Assembly (NCBI GenBank): GCA_036677425.1
Contig: JARFVT010000011.1
Coordinates: 78,777 to 142,776 of the forward strand
Direction of reading: 5' to 3'
DNA from: JARFVT01 sp036677425
Lineage (GTDB): Bacteria > Pseudomonadota > Alphaproteobacteria > UBA8366 > Aestuariispiraceae
Length of the DNA: 64,000 nt
Shown here in pieces: positions 46,424 to 55,932 of the stretch. The position numbers were made by a program, and so were the translations under genes. Positions within the stretch are counted from its first letter, which is position 1. Every line of letters begins with the position of its first letter. The notes below the pieces were generated by a model that saw nothing but the letters and a program-made list of their open reading frames with translations, was not told the origin of the DNA and did not search any database.

Positions 46424-47143
46424 ATGCATAAATTCGCCAATCCAACTCGTTTTATGAAGATAGCCAATGCTATCTTTCCTTATATTTCAATCGCATGCAT
46501 CGTATCATTGGTGGTCGGGATATATTATGCCATATTTAATTCACCGCCCGATTATCAACAAGGCGATAGTGTTCGCATCATGTATATTCATGTGCCTGCG
46601 GCATATATCGCCGTTATGATCTATATGGTAATTGCCAGTGCAAGTGCAAGCTCGCTTATCTGGAAACATCCATTATCAGATATTGTCGCCAGATCCAGTG
46701 CGCCAATCGGTGCGGCATTTACATTTTTATGCCTGATTACCGGTGCGCTTTGGGGAAAGCCAATGTGGGGAACATGGTGGGTTTGGGATGCAAGACTTAC
46801 ATCAATGTTAATATTATTTTTCCTTTATATGGGCTATATGGTTTTATTAAACGCCTTTGATGACCCACAACGTGGGGTCAAACCAGCCGCAATTTTGGCG
46901 TTGGTCGGTGTGGTTAATATACCAATAATTAAATTTTCTGTTGATTGGTGGAATACATTACATCAACCTGCTAGCCTGTTTAAAATGGATGGGCCAAGCG
47001 TATCACCGCAAATGTTATTACCATTATTGATAATGATTGTGGCATTCACATTATTTTATATGACATTATTAATTATTCGTATGCGCGGTGAATTTGCTGC
47101 GGCTAAAATTCGTAGCCTTTATATTAGTGGGGCATTAAAATGA
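46424..47143 (+). CDS. ccmC: Heme-handling membrane protein CcmC
   Basis: About 239 aa from ATG 46424 (MHKFANPTRF), which matches family N-termini; the frame is open 93 bases further upstream but those codons are unlike CcmC. It loads heme onto CcmE at the periplasmic face. Six helices and the tryptophan-rich heme motif WGTWWVWDARL near residue 115 are visible, with flanking heme His residues (YIHVPAAY and near DWWNTLHQPAS). It overlaps ccmD by 4 bases. Confidence 0.95.
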   Translation: MHKFANPTRFMKIANAIFPYISIACIVSLVVGIYYAIFNSPPDYQQGDSVRIMYIHVPAAYIAVMIYMVIASASASSLIWKHPLSDIVARSSAPIGAAFTFLCLITGALWGKPMWGTWWVWDARLTSMLILFFLYMGYMVLLNAFDDPQRGVKPAAILALVGVVNIPIIKFSVDWWNTLHQPASLFKMDGPSVSPQMLLPLLIMIVAFTLFYMTLLIIRMRGEFAAAKIRSLYISGALK

Positions 47144-47445
47144 ATGAATTTATTCAGATGGGCGGTTATGGGCTATATATTTGGCCATCATATTTAATTG
47201 CAGCGATCATTATGGCAGGATTATTAATAGATTCCATCACCACATGGCGTAGGCAGGAAAAAACATTGCAAAATTTAAAGCTTATTGCGAAAAGCGATAA
47301 TGTGGATATTGCGAAAAGCGATAATGTGGATATTGCGAAAAGCGATAATGTGGATATTGCGAAAAGCGATAATGTGGATATTGCGAAAAGCGATAATGTG
47401 GAAAATAACGAAGCAAATGATAAAATACAACAAAAGGTGATTTAG
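47140..47445 (+). CDS. ccmD: CcmD-type heme exporter small subunit with repeat tail
   Basis: 101 aa, about twice the usual 45-60. The N-terminal helix and basic stretch (GGYGLYIWPSYLIAAIIMAGLLI, then TTWRRQEKTLQNL) is a normal CcmD. It is followed by five copies of IAKSDNVD, a hydrophilic tail encoded by 24-bp DNA repeats, and a polar end. It overlaps ccmC and abuts ccmE. The tail is unusual; whether it is tolerated or functional is not known. Confidence 0.9.
   Translation: MNEFIQMGGYGLYIWPSYLIAAIIMAGLLIDSITTWRRQEKTLQNLKLIAKSDNVDIAKSDNVDIAKSDNVDIAKSDNVDIAKSDNVENNEANDKIQQKVI
47284..47403 (+). repeat. 24-bp tandem repeat x5 in ccmD
   Basis: Five units of ATTGCGAAAAGCGATAATGT plus GGAT/GGAA, starting at 47284, 47308, 47332, 47356 and 47380, encode the octapeptide IAKSDNVD (last one IAKSDNVE). 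They are nearly identical in DNA, suggesting recent slippage or duplication. Confidence 0.97.
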
Positions 47446-47916
47446 ATGAATAGGGCAAAATTACGCAAGCGTAAAAGAATGACCATAGTGTTATCGGCCT
47501 TAATAATGTTTGGTATTGCGCTATCATTAGTGCTTTTTGCCTTTGAAGACAATATAGTGTTTTTCTATGGTCCAAGCGATATCGCTGCAAAAAAAGTTAC
47601 CGCAGGCCAAAATTTTCGCCTTGGCGGTTTAGTTACTGATGGTTCAGTTAAAAAAGCCAGTGATAATGTTACTGTATTATTTAATGTTGGCGATGGTGTC
47701 GAAGATGTGCAGGTATCATATAAGGGAATTTTGCCGGATTTATTTCGTGAAGGACAAGGTATTGTCGCCCAAGGTAAATTAAATGATGACGGTATATTCG
47801 TCGCCAGCGAAGTTTTAGCCAAACATGATGAAAATTATATGCCGCCCGAAGTAGTCGAGGCGATGAAACGTGCGGGTACTTGGCAAGAAGAGGGTGAAAT
47901 AGGCCATGATAATTAA
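47446..47916 (+). CDS. ccmE: Periplasmic heme chaperone CcmE
   Basis: 156-aa membrane-anchored protein that covalently binds heme and delivers it to CcmF. An N-terminal helix (residues 14-32) is followed by an OB fold; the heme-binding His is H127 in AKHDENY, with Y131 in the usual HxxxY arrangement. It begins right after the ccmD stop codon. Confidence 0.96.
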   Translation: MNRAKLRKRKRMTIVLSALIMFGIALSLVLFAFEDNIVFFYGPSDIAAKKVTAGQNFRLGGLVTDGSVKKASDNVTVLFNVGDGVEDVQVSYKGILPDLFREGQGIVAQGKLNDDGIFVASEVLAKHDENYMPPEVVEAMKRAGTWQEEGEIGHDN

Positions 47917-47974
47917 CAATATGATGGATAATCCATATGATAGATAATCTATATGATATTAGAAAGATATATTA

Positions 47975-49969
47975 ATGACCCCAGAATTAGGCCATTATGC
48001 TTTGATATTAGCGTTATTCGTGGCGTTTTTTCAATCAACTATACCCATGTGGGGTGCGGCACGTAATAATATATATGCCATGAATTTTGCTGGTCATGCG
48101 GCAATGGCGCAATTTTTATGTCTTTTGGTTGCCTTTGCTAGCTTGACCCAAGCATTTGTTACCAGTGATTTTTCCGTCGCCAATGTGGTGGCGAATTCCC
48201 ATTCATTGCAACCGGTGTTGTATAAAGTTTCGGCCGTATGGGGTAATCACGAAGGATCATTATTGCTATGGGTGGTTATATTGGCTGGTTTTGGCGCATT
48301 GGTGCATTTCTTTGGTGGTAATTTGCCGCCAAATTTGAAATCACGAACCCTTGCGGTTCAGGCGATGATTGCCGTGGGTTTTTTATTATTCTTGTTGTTA
48401 ACTTCAAACCCATTTGCCAGACTTGATCCCGCGCCATTTGAGGGGCGTTCATTAAATCCATTATTACAAGATCCAGGTTTAGCCTTTCATCCGCCGATGT
48501 TATATATCGGTTATGTCGGTTTATCGATTGCTTATAGCTTTGCCGTTGCTGCCTTGATCGAAGGCAAGGTTGATGCCGCATGGGCAAGATGGGTGCGGCC
48601 TTGGACATTGCTTGCATGGTCATTTTTAACCGCAGGCATCATGCTTGGTTCATGGTGGGCATATTATGAATTGGGTTGGGGTGGTTTTTGGTATTGGGAC
48701 CCGGTTGAAAACGCATCATTCATGCCATGGTTGGTGGCAACGGCATTATTGCATTCGGCAATCGTTGTTGAAAAACGCGATACCTTGAAAACTTGGACGA
48801 TATTATTGGCAATCATTGCCTTTTCTTTAAGTTTAATCGGTACATTTCTTGTGCGTTCGGGCATATTAACCTCGGTCCATGCCTTTGCCAATGACCCTGA
48901 ACGTGGGGTTTTTATCTTGCTGTTATTGGTGGTGGCAATTGGCGGTAGTTTGACACTTTACGCTTGGCGTGCACCGCAATTAAAAGGCGGCGGCTTGTTT
49001 CGCCCTATCAGTCGTGAAGGCGGCTTGATTTTAAATAATCTATTATTAACCAGTGCCTGTGCGACGGTTTTCCTTGGCACTCTTTATCCATTATTTGTCG
49101 AGGTTCTAGGCGGTGATCGGGTATCAGTTGGCGCGCCATATTTTAATGCCACATTTGTACCATTGATTATACCATTATTATTGGCATTGGTTGTTGGCCC
49201 TAAATTAGCATGGAAACGCGGTGATATATGGGCCGCAATGGCGGGCTTGCGTCTGGCGTTTTTTATCACGGTTATCATAAGTTTGGGTGTCGGCATATTG
49301 ATTTGGCAAAAATCGGCTGTGGCGATAATTGGTCTATCGATTGCCTTATTGATGATGCTGAATAGTGTCGGTGATATTTATACACGCGCTGGCTTTAGAA
49401 AATCTGGTTTTATCAAGGGATTAAAAAGGTTAATCAGGCTTCCCCGCGCCTTTTGGGGCATGACATTGGCACATCTTGGCGTTGCTTTTTTGGTGGCGGG
49501 TGCAACTGGTGCTACATTATTAACCTATGAAAAAATTGTTGCCTTAAAACCGGGCCAAGTTACGCAATTATCATATTTTAATATTCGTTTTGATGGTGCA
49601 AATGATGTTACAGGGCCAAATTACACAGCGTTGAGAGGGCATTATAGCGCGATTAGCAATGATGGCGAAATTATTGCAAAATTCACCCCTGAGCGCAGAC
49701 GATATGTGGGCGGCGGTCAAGAAACAACCGAAGCAGGCATAAAAAGCACATTTTGGGATGATATCTATGTGGTTATCGGCGATCGTGGTGAAGATGGTTC
49801 ATATGTGGCAAGGCTTTATCATAAGCCACTTGCCCCTTGGCTTTGGTGGGGGTCATTTTTAATGGTTTCGGGCGGCTTTATTTCGCTTAGCGATCGTAGT
49901 TTGCGTGTTGGTGCGCCAAAGAGGATTGGTGATAATGCCGTGATAAAAAATAAAATAAGGAATGCTTAA
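47975..49969 (+). CDS. ccmF: Cytochrome c heme lyase subunit CcmF
   Basis: 664-aa polytopic inner-membrane protein that attaches heme to apocytochrome c with CcmH. It has many helices, the heme motif WGGFWYWDPVENASFMPW near residue 230, and conserved His such as WGNHEGSLLLWV near residue 90 and near LAFHPPML. Downstream ccmG overlaps or abuts its end. Confidence 0.97.
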   Translation: MTPELGHYALILALFVAFFQSTIPMWGAARNNIYAMNFAGHAAMAQFLCLLVAFASLTQAFVTSDFSVANVVANSHSLQPVLYKVSAVWGNHEGSLLLWVVILAGFGALVHFFGGNLPPNLKSRTLAVQAMIAVGFLLFLLLTSNPFARLDPAPFEGRSLNPLLQDPGLAFHPPMLYIGYVGLSIAYSFAVAALIEGKVDAAWARWVRPWTLLAWSFLTAGIMLGSWWAYYELGWGGFWYWDPVENASFMPWLVATALLHSAIVVEKRDTLKTWTILLAIIAFSLSLIGTFLVRSGILTSVHAFANDPERGVFILLLLVVAIGGSLTLYAWRAPQLKGGGLFRPISREGGLILNNLLLTSACATVFLGTLYPLFVEVLGGDRVSVGAPYFNATFVPLIIPLLLALVVGPKLAWKRGDIWAAMAGLRLAFFITVIISLGVGILIWQKSAVAIIGLSIALLMMLNSVGDIYTRAGFRKSGFIKGLKRLIRLPRAFWGMTLAHLGVAFLVAGATGATLLTYEKIVALKPGQVTQLSYFNIRFDGANDVTGPNYTALRGHYSAISNDGEIIAKFTPERRRYVGGGQETTEAGIKSTFWDDIYVVIGDRGEDGSYVARLYHKPLAPWLWWGSFLMVSGGFISLSDRSLRVGAPKRIGDNAVIKNKIRNA

Positions 49970-49970
49970 A

Positions 49971-50519
49971 ATGCGATCATTGCGTTTATATGCGATATTA
50001 CCACTTGTTTTATTCATTGGCTTGACGGCTTATTTCTTGGCTGGCTTATGGGGGGCGCAAAATAAAGGCAATCGTTTTATCCCATCGGCAATGGTTAATA
50101 AACCAGTGCCAGATTTTAACTTGCCATCATTTAATCAAAACTTTCCCGCCCTTGCAACGGCTGATCTTAAGGGTAAAACGCAAATTGTTAATTTTTTTGC
50201 TTCATGGTGTGTGCCTTGTTTGGCAGAACATCCCTTAATTACCAAATTATCAAAACGTGATGATGTAGAAATAAATGGTATTGCATATTCTGACACTGGT
50301 AAAAATATTGCCAAATGGTTAAATAAACATGGCAATCCATATGATCGAGTTGGTGTCGATGCGGGGCGTAGAATTGGCATAGATTGGGGTGTTACTGGTG
50401 TTCCTGAAACATATATTATTAATAAAGGCGGTGTCATTATTTACAAGCATGGCGGGCCATTGCGCATTGATGTTATAAATGATGAAATAATTCCATTATT
50501 GGAAGAACAAGCCGAATGA
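49971..50519 (+). CDS. ccmG: Thiol:disulfide interchange protein CcmG (DsbE)
   Basis: About 182 aa from ATG 49971, chosen for AAGGA 9 bases upstream; an ATG 9 bases earlier overlaps ccmF and is possible. It is a membrane-anchored thioredoxin fold that keeps apocytochrome thiols reduced. The active pair is in FFASWCVPCLAEH (Cys about 80 and 83), followed by the cis-Pro in TGVPETYII. It overlaps ccmH by 4 bases. Confidence 0.95.
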   Translation: MRSLRLYAILPLVLFIGLTAYFLAGLWGAQNKGNRFIPSAMVNKPVPDFNLPSFNQNFPALATADLKGKTQIVNFFASWCVPCLAEHPLITKLSKRDDVEINGIAYSDTGKNIAKWLNKHGNPYDRVGVDAGRRIGIDWGVTGVPETYIINKGGVIIYKHGGPLRIDVINDEIIPLLEEQAE

Positions 50520-51046
50520 AAAAAACTATAAGCATAATTTTTATAATATTTTTATTAATGCCGGCATTTTTACTAATTACACCATTTAATAACGCATTAG
50601 CGGTGCAGCCCGACGAAATTTTATCAGACTCCAAGTTAGAAAAACGTGCACGGGAAATTTCCAAAGGGTTACGTTGTTTAGTATGCCAAAATCAATCAAT
50701 CGATGATTCCAATGCTGATCTGGCAAAGGATTTACGCATCATAGTACGCGAACGTTTATTAGTAGGTGATAGCGATAAACAGGTAGAGGAATATTTGATA
50801 GATCGTTATGGCAATTATGTTTTATTAGAACCACCAGTTAATTCGCAAACCATGATATTATGGCTGGGTCCATTGATTATTCTATCATTTGGCATGGTTG
50901 CCGTTGCTATATGGTATCGTGGGATTAAAAAAACAAATAATAAAAATTCAGATGATCGTAATGAAGATGATAATAAAAATGACATTAATATCGTAAAATT
51001 AAATGCCGATGAACAATTGCGACTTGATACAATTTTAAAAGAATAA
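50516..51046 (+). CDS. ccmH: Cytochrome c maturation protein CcmH (CcmL)
   Basis: 176-aa protein with signal peptide (residues 1-29), a three-helix domain with the redox pair in LRCLVCQNQSIDDSNADLA (C54, C57) and a later membrane helix near 118-137. It reduces apocytochrome c for ligation with CcmF and CcmG. It overlaps ccmG (ATGA) and is followed by ccmI. Confidence 0.96.
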   Translation: MKKTISIIFIIFLLMPAFLLITPFNNALAVQPDEILSDSKLEKRAREISKGLRCLVCQNQSIDDSNADLAKDLRIIVRERLLVGDSDKQVEEYLIDRYGNYVLLEPPVNSQTMILWLGPLIILSFGMVAVAIWYRGIKKTNNKNSDDRNEDDNKNDINIVKLNADEQLRLDTILKE

Positions 51047-51080
51047 CAATGAAACTAATTATTAAGATGAGTGTGAAAAA

Positions 51081-52484
51081 ATGACAATGCTTTGGGTTTT
51101 TATATCTGTTTTAACAATGGTTATCGTGGCAATATTAATTTTGCCATTGATAAATAAGCGCAATAAAATAATAATAAACCCATTGGATTATGACATTAAT
51201 GTATATAAAAATCAATTGGCAGAAATTGACCGTGAAGTCATTAAAGGCGCAATTAGTAAAATAGAAGCCGAAGCGGCAAGGGTAGAAGTTTCACGGCGAA
51301 TATTGGCGGTTGATAATAAAATACAAAATACCGCCATAGCTAATAATAACAGCACTAAATTAAATGGTAAATTATCATATCTTGCCATATTTATCGCATT
51401 ATCGACAACCATTGGTAGTTTGATGTTATATTTAAATTTAGGACAACCAGAATTAATGCCAAAGCCATTGGCTGCACGGGATGGCGAAATGGCAAAAATG
51501 CAGGCGGCGACAAAATCAAATAGCGGCATGAGCGATGTTATTGATAAGCTTGAGGAAAAATTAGCAGATAACCCCGATGGGATTGATGGCTGGATGTTAT
51601 TGGGGCGCAGTTATTTGGCAATCGGTCAATTGGATAAGGCGTTGAATGCATATAAAAATGCCGTTGCGATTAATAAAAGTTATCCTAACTTATTAAGCAG
51701 TTATGGCGAAGTCATGGTGATGGATGGAAAAGGCAGCATATCAGAAATTGCCGTTGCAATTTTTAAACAAGCATTAATTCTTGATAAGGATGATGTGCGA
51801 GCAAGGTTTTTTCTCGCCCAAGCTGATTATCAAATTGGCAATTTAGACTCGGCCTTAAAGTCATATATTGCATTAGCAAACTCTGCGCCTGCAACCGCAC
51901 CATGGCAGCCGATGTTACGTGAAGCAGCCATAGAAATCGCCAATGAATTAGAAATTAATATCGATGATAAATTACCTAATATCCCTAAAATAACTCAAAA
52001 TAATTCTGATATGGCAAATAGCGATAATAATAGCGATAACGACAATCAGAAAATGATTAAGTCGATGGTATTAAAGCTGGCGGAGCGAATGCAAGATAAT
52101 CCGGATAACATCGATGGCTGGTTACGGCTTGGGCGGTCATATATGGTTTTAAAACAATTTAGTGATGCGGCTAATGCCTTTAATAAGGCAAGTATAATAG
52201 CACCGAAGAATGTCGATATTTTACTTAAAGCTGGTCGTGCCTTACGAGCCGTTAATAATAAAGCATCATTGGCGAAGGCAGCGGTTTTGATGCAGCAGGT
52301 TTTAAAAATTAATGATAAAAATTTAGAGGCTTTATGGATGGCAGCCATTGATTTTGCTAATCAAAAAAATGGTAAAAAAGCTAACGAATATTTTAATAAG
52401 GCATTGAAATTTATTAATAAAACGTCAAGCGATTATATCGAGTTACGTCTGGAGGCAGATAATATATTAGCAACAATTGATTAA
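51081..52484 (+). CDS. ccmI: Cytochrome c maturation protein CcmI (TPR chaperone)
   Basis: 467 aa. It has two membrane helices (about 3-25 and 100-123) flanking a cytoplasmic loop, then periplasmic TPR repeats: one block near 155-260 (DGIDGWMLLGRSYLAIGQLDKALNAYKNA) and another near 340-440 (DNIDGWLRLGRSYMVLKQF). It binds apocytochrome C-termini. Last gene of the ccm run; no clear terminator follows before the convergent HD-GYP gene. Confidence 0.9.
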   Translation: MTMLWVFISVLTMVIVAILILPLINKRNKIIINPLDYDINVYKNQLAEIDREVIKGAISKIEAEAARVEVSRRILAVDNKIQNTAIANNNSTKLNGKLSYLAIFIALSTTIGSLMLYLNLGQPELMPKPLAARDGEMAKMQAATKSNSGMSDVIDKLEEKLADNPDGIDGWMLLGRSYLAIGQLDKALNAYKNAVAINKSYPNLLSSYGEVMVMDGKGSISEIAVAIFKQALILDKDDVRARFFLAQADYQIGNLDSALKSYIALANSAPATAPWQPMLREAAIEIANELEINIDDKLPNIPKITQNNSDMANSDNNSDNDNQKMIKSMVLKLAERMQDNPDNIDGWLRLGRSYMVLKQFSDAANAFNKASIIAPKNVDILLKAGRALRAVNNKASLAKAAVLMQQVLKINDKNLEALWMAAIDFANQKNGKKANEYFNKALKFINKTSSDYIELRLEADNILATID

Positions 52485-52515
52485 TAATATTTTCTTTTTA
52501 TATATTATTAAAATT

Positions 52516-53634
52516 TTAATGAAATTTGCCATCTTGTAATATTTCAAGAAATTTATCTAAAAAACCTGCCTCTAAATGGTGCGAACGCATGCTTTTCATG
52601 ATTCCTATGACTTTTTCTTTTGGCAGTGACGGTTTATAAGATCGTTTATCGGTCAATGCTGAATAAACATCGGCAATTTGCGCAATCAGGCTTAAATCAT
52701 CTAATTGTGTGCCTTTTAAGCCGTTTGGATATCCCGTTCCATCCATTTTTTCATGGTGGCGCATGGCGATATTTAAAATTTCTGACGGCACATTGCTGTC
52801 ATTACCCATAATATTGCCAGAATATATTACATGTCTTTTCATTTCTTCCCATTCGGTTTCGTTAAGTGGGCCAGGCTTATCAAGCAGGCCAAGCGGTATT
52901 TGGGACTTGCCAATATCATGCAATAGCCCGCCCTGTGCCAACATATGTAAATCATTGCGTTTTAACCCAATATGGCTACCAAAAATTGTCATTAAGGCGG
53001 ATACTTTTAAATTATGTACAAAGGAATAGCTGTGATGGTTGCGTAATGCCAATAAAACCCCATCTAATTCATTAGACCTAGCCGCATCAACAACCGCGTT
53101 GGAACATTCCGTAACTAACCCCATTTGGCAATGATTGCCACTTTCTATCGCAAATATTTTTTCAATATTGCGTTTAGTTATTTTTAAAATACTAGATTGT
53201 GCATAATTTAAATTTTCCCAATCACGCTCAGTGTCATTATCACAAAGTTTCCAAAAATTAGTTAGAAAGACCCCATCATCAAATGGTATAAAAGATAAGC
53301 AATCGCTATATTCTTTTAATCTATCGATTGCGTTACGATCTTTTTTGCTTTTACATACTAACATTATTGGTATATGATGAAGGTTATTTTCTTCCCGATA
53401 TTCATTAGTGCGTTTCACTACTTGAAAACCAGATAACCCCTGAAGATCGGTATCAATGATTGCAGCTTTAATATTATTACTTTTAATTAAAGAATTATAT
53501 GCCTTATGGCCATGTTCAATATTTTCTAAATTATATGAATATTTTAATGTTTTTATAATACGGCTATATGGTCGTGTATCACTGCATGCTAAAAGAATAG
53601 TTTGCTGAGTGTTGTTTAACAAATTGTTAGACAT
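52516..53634 (-). CDS. Response regulator with HD-GYP domain (c-di-GMP phosphodiesterase)
   Basis: 372 aa. The N-terminal receiver domain (about 12-130) keeps the phosphorylatable Asp at D61 (IIDTDLQG). The C-terminal HD-GYP domain has HDIGK at 239-243 and RHHEKMDGTGYP at 292-303, so the catalytic motif is intact. It would hydrolyse cyclic-di-GMP under control of an unidentified kinase. A cyclase gene lies about 1.3 kb upstream on the same strand. Confidence 0.92.
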   Translation of the reverse strand: MSNNLLNNTQQTILLACSDTRPYSRIIKTLKYSYNLENIEHGHKAYNSLIKSNNIKAAIIDTDLQGLSGFQVVKRTNEYREENNLHHIPIMLVCKSKKDRNAIDRLKEYSDCLSFIPFDDGVFLTNFWKLCDNDTERDWENLNYAQSSILKITKRNIEKIFAIESGNHCQMGLVTECSNAVVDAARSNELDGVLLALRNHHSYSFVHNLKVSALMTIFGSHIGLKRNDLHMLAQGGLLHDIGKSQIPLGLLDKPGPLNETEWEEMKRHVIYSGNIMGNDSNVPSEILNIAMRHHEKMDGTGYPNGLKGTQLDDLSLIAQIADVYSALTDKRSYKPSLPKEKVIGIMKSMRSHHLEAGFLDKFLEILQDGKFH

Positions 53635-53716
53635 GTTATAAAATACTTCCTGCTAATCCTAATTTAAATAGGCAGCGCATATTAACGCAAGATTTATTAG
53701 CAATACAATAGCATTC

Positions 53717-54181
53717 TTAATATAGCAGATATTCACCGCCAAATGCAAAAATCATATAGCGAAATAATTTACCAATAATGGTTAAAATTATAAATGGCAT
53801 GAATGGCACGCGAAGAACCCCAGCGGCAAAAGTTATCGGGTCGCCTATTATTGGCAGCCATGTGAATAATAAAGAAATTTTACCCCATTTATTAAACCGT
53901 ATGATTGCATTTTCTAAATGTTGTTTTTTTATAGGAAAATATTTATGGGATTGGAAGCGTAAACACCAACCACCAATGGTCCAATTAATGATTGCGCCAA
54001 TGCTGTTTCCTGATGTGGCAACGATAATAAGAAATAATATGTTATATTCATCTGATACAACCATCGACAATAATAAAGCTTCGGATGATAATGGAATTAT
54101 TGTTGCAGCAGCCAATGAGATTATGAATAAACCAATATAGCCATAGGTAAGTATAATATTAGTTAGATCTAGCCATACCAT
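53717..54181 (-). CDS. YqaA-like / DedA-superfamily membrane protein
   Basis: 154-aa inner-membrane protein with about four helices and the family stretch SGNSIGAIINWTIGGW near residue 57. A basic re-entrant-like segment near FNKWGKISLLFTWLPIIGDPITFAAG follows. DedA-superfamily proteins act in lipid flipping or membrane homeostasis; the YqaA branch is poorly defined. Confidence 0.85.
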   Translation of the reverse strand: MVWLDLTNIILTYGYIGLFIISLAAATIIPLSSEALLLSMVVSDEYNILFLIIVATSGNSIGAIINWTIGGWCLRFQSHKYFPIKKQHLENAIIRFNKWGKISLLFTWLPIIGDPITFAAGVLRVPFMPFIILTIIGKLFRYMIFAFGGEYLLY

Positions 54182-54215
54182 TTATATTTTTTCTATATTA
54201 ATATTATAATTTATA

Positions 54216-54809
54216 TTATTCTATGGTTAATATCATGTGTGGTAATGGGTCATGTAATGATTTTATAAACCATTCATAAAGGGTTAAATCACCCGTGACA
54301 ACATTTTCTGCATTATGGAAGCCTACTTTTGCGTCGGTCCAAACACGCAGCGTTCCATAACTATTAAATCCACTTGCTGTTAATTCATCAATATATCTTT
54401 TTGGTAATTTATTGCCCTTTATTTCAACAACCCCTGGCTTGGTTTTGCGAATGCTTATAAACCATCCTCTGCGCTGAATAAAGCTATGTAGTTTTCGCTT
54501 TTTTATATCACCTTTAAAACTATATTTTGTATAAAATCGGCCTTGATCTTGATATGTAACTTCCTTGAATCCTTTATCACGGATTAAGTCATACCGATAT
54601 TTGGCAATATTTTCCTTTATTTCTGATTTATTTAATTCACTACGGCCAATTTTTTGTAAAAAACCTAAATGGGTTAATGTGCCGTCATATTCAATGGCAT
54701 ATTTACCAGTTTTAGAAATTTGCATATTTAATGAAAAATTATTAGGTAAATAACAGCCCGTTAAAAGAAATATAAAAAAAATAGCTAATATTTTTTTAGA
54801 TATTAACAT
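54216..54809 (-). CDS. Predicted lipoprotein of unknown function
   Basis: 197 aa. It has an N-terminal signal with lipobox LLTGC (Cys about residue 19), so it is probably lipidated. The remainder is basic and mixed-strand, with no motif I recognise (for example KTGKYAIEYDGTLTHLGFL near residue 33). It ends near the YqaA-like gene on the same strand. Confidence 0.7.
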   Translation of the reverse strand: MLISKKILAIFFIFLLTGCYLPNNFSLNMQISKTGKYAIEYDGTLTHLGFLQKIGRSELNKSEIKENIAKYRYDLIRDKGFKEVTYQDQGRFYTKYSFKGDIKKRKLHSFIQRRGWFISIRKTKPGVVEIKGNKLPKRYIDELTASGFNSYGTLRVWTDAKVGFHNAENVVTGDLTLYEWFIKSLHDPLPHMILTIE

Positions 54810-54886
54810 TATTAATCCCGATAATAGTTATATTGAAATGATAGCAATTAATTTTATTGTTATCTATGATAATGTCTAGATAATAA

Positions 54887-55783
54887 TTATTTTATATTTT
54901 TATTCTCGGCAATTATTTTATTGCGTCCCGTTTTCTTTGCACCATATAAAAGTTGATCCGCCCTTTTTAAAACGGCAGAAAAATCATTATCATTTTTGTT
55001 TAATTGTGTAAGGCCCGCACTTATGGTAACATAAATTTCATTACCATCAATATATGATTTTTCACTTTCAATTGATTTTCTGATGCGCTCGGCCACGTGA
55101 TATGCATCTTTAATCTTTGTTTCTGGTAGGCAAATTGCAAATTCTTCGCCGCCTAGACGCCCAATAAAATCTGTATCACGTAGAATTTTTTTACAAATTA
55201 TTGCTATTTTTTTAAGTATTTCATCGCCTGCAGCATGACCGTATTTATCGTTAACATGCTTGAAATAATCAATATCTAACATAATAATTGATAATTGATT
55301 ACCATATCTTTTGCAGCGTGAAAATTCCGAATTTGCAATTTCAAAAAATCGTCGTCTATTTAAGGTTTCAGTCATTGAATCGGTGCTGGCTAATTTATAT
55401 AATTGCAATGCACGGCTGCGAAGATTAAGCATATTTAATACGCGGGCATTTAATTCTATAGGTTCAACTGGCTTTGCTAAAAAATCATTTGCGCCATTTT
55501 CAAATGCTTGTTGCAATACGTTTTTATCATCCATGGCTGTTATCATTAATATCGGTACATCATTTAATGCCTCGACATTTCTTATTTTTTTGATAAATTC
55601 TAAACCATTGATATCTGGCATCATATAATCAACTAAGATAACGTCAGGGCTATCATTTAGGCAAGCGTTAAGCCCTGTTGTTGGGTCAGAAAAAACAGTT
55701 GGAAATGTGTTATCTATTTGCATTAGGTAATTTGCAATTAATTTGCCCGTTATGGGGGTATCATCAATAACAAATACTCTCAT
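54887..55783 (-). CDS. Diguanylate cyclase with receiver domain
   Basis: 298 aa. Receiver domain residues 1-120 keep the Asp at D52 (VDYMMPDING). The GGDEF domain has the catalytic GGEEF at 211-215 and the product-inhibition site RDTD at 202-205, five residues before it, so feedback inhibition by c-di-GMP is expected. It makes cyclic-di-GMP when phosphorylated. This is shorter than PleD (one receiver rather than two). Confidence 0.95.
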   Translation of the reverse strand: MRVFVIDDTPITGKLIANYLMQIDNTFPTVFSDPTTGLNACLNDSPDVILVDYMMPDINGLEFIKKIRNVEALNDVPILMITAMDDKNVLQQAFENGANDFLAKPVEPIELNARVLNMLNLRSRALQLYKLASTDSMTETLNRRRFFEIANSEFSRCKRYGNQLSIIMLDIDYFKHVNDKYGHAAGDEILKKIAIICKKILRDTDFIGRLGGEEFAICLPETKIKDAYHVAERIRKSIESEKSYIDGNEIYVTISAGLTQLNKNDNDFSAVLKRADQLLYGAKKTGRNKIIAENKNIK

Positions 55784-55932
55784 AAATGAATTCTTTCAAT
55801 CTATTGCTCGCTGTTTATCCCGTTATAATAGGCTTGAGCATCTTTTGTTTCTAATATTAGTTCATAATTTTATACTATAAAAGTTGATTAATTCTATAAT
55901 AGAAGATATTTATAGCTTTATCCACTATAAAG

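Noticed and set aside
47282..47590. Minus-strand ORF with repeated HYRFSQYP units
   Set aside because: It is the antisense reading of the ccmD repeat, not a gene.
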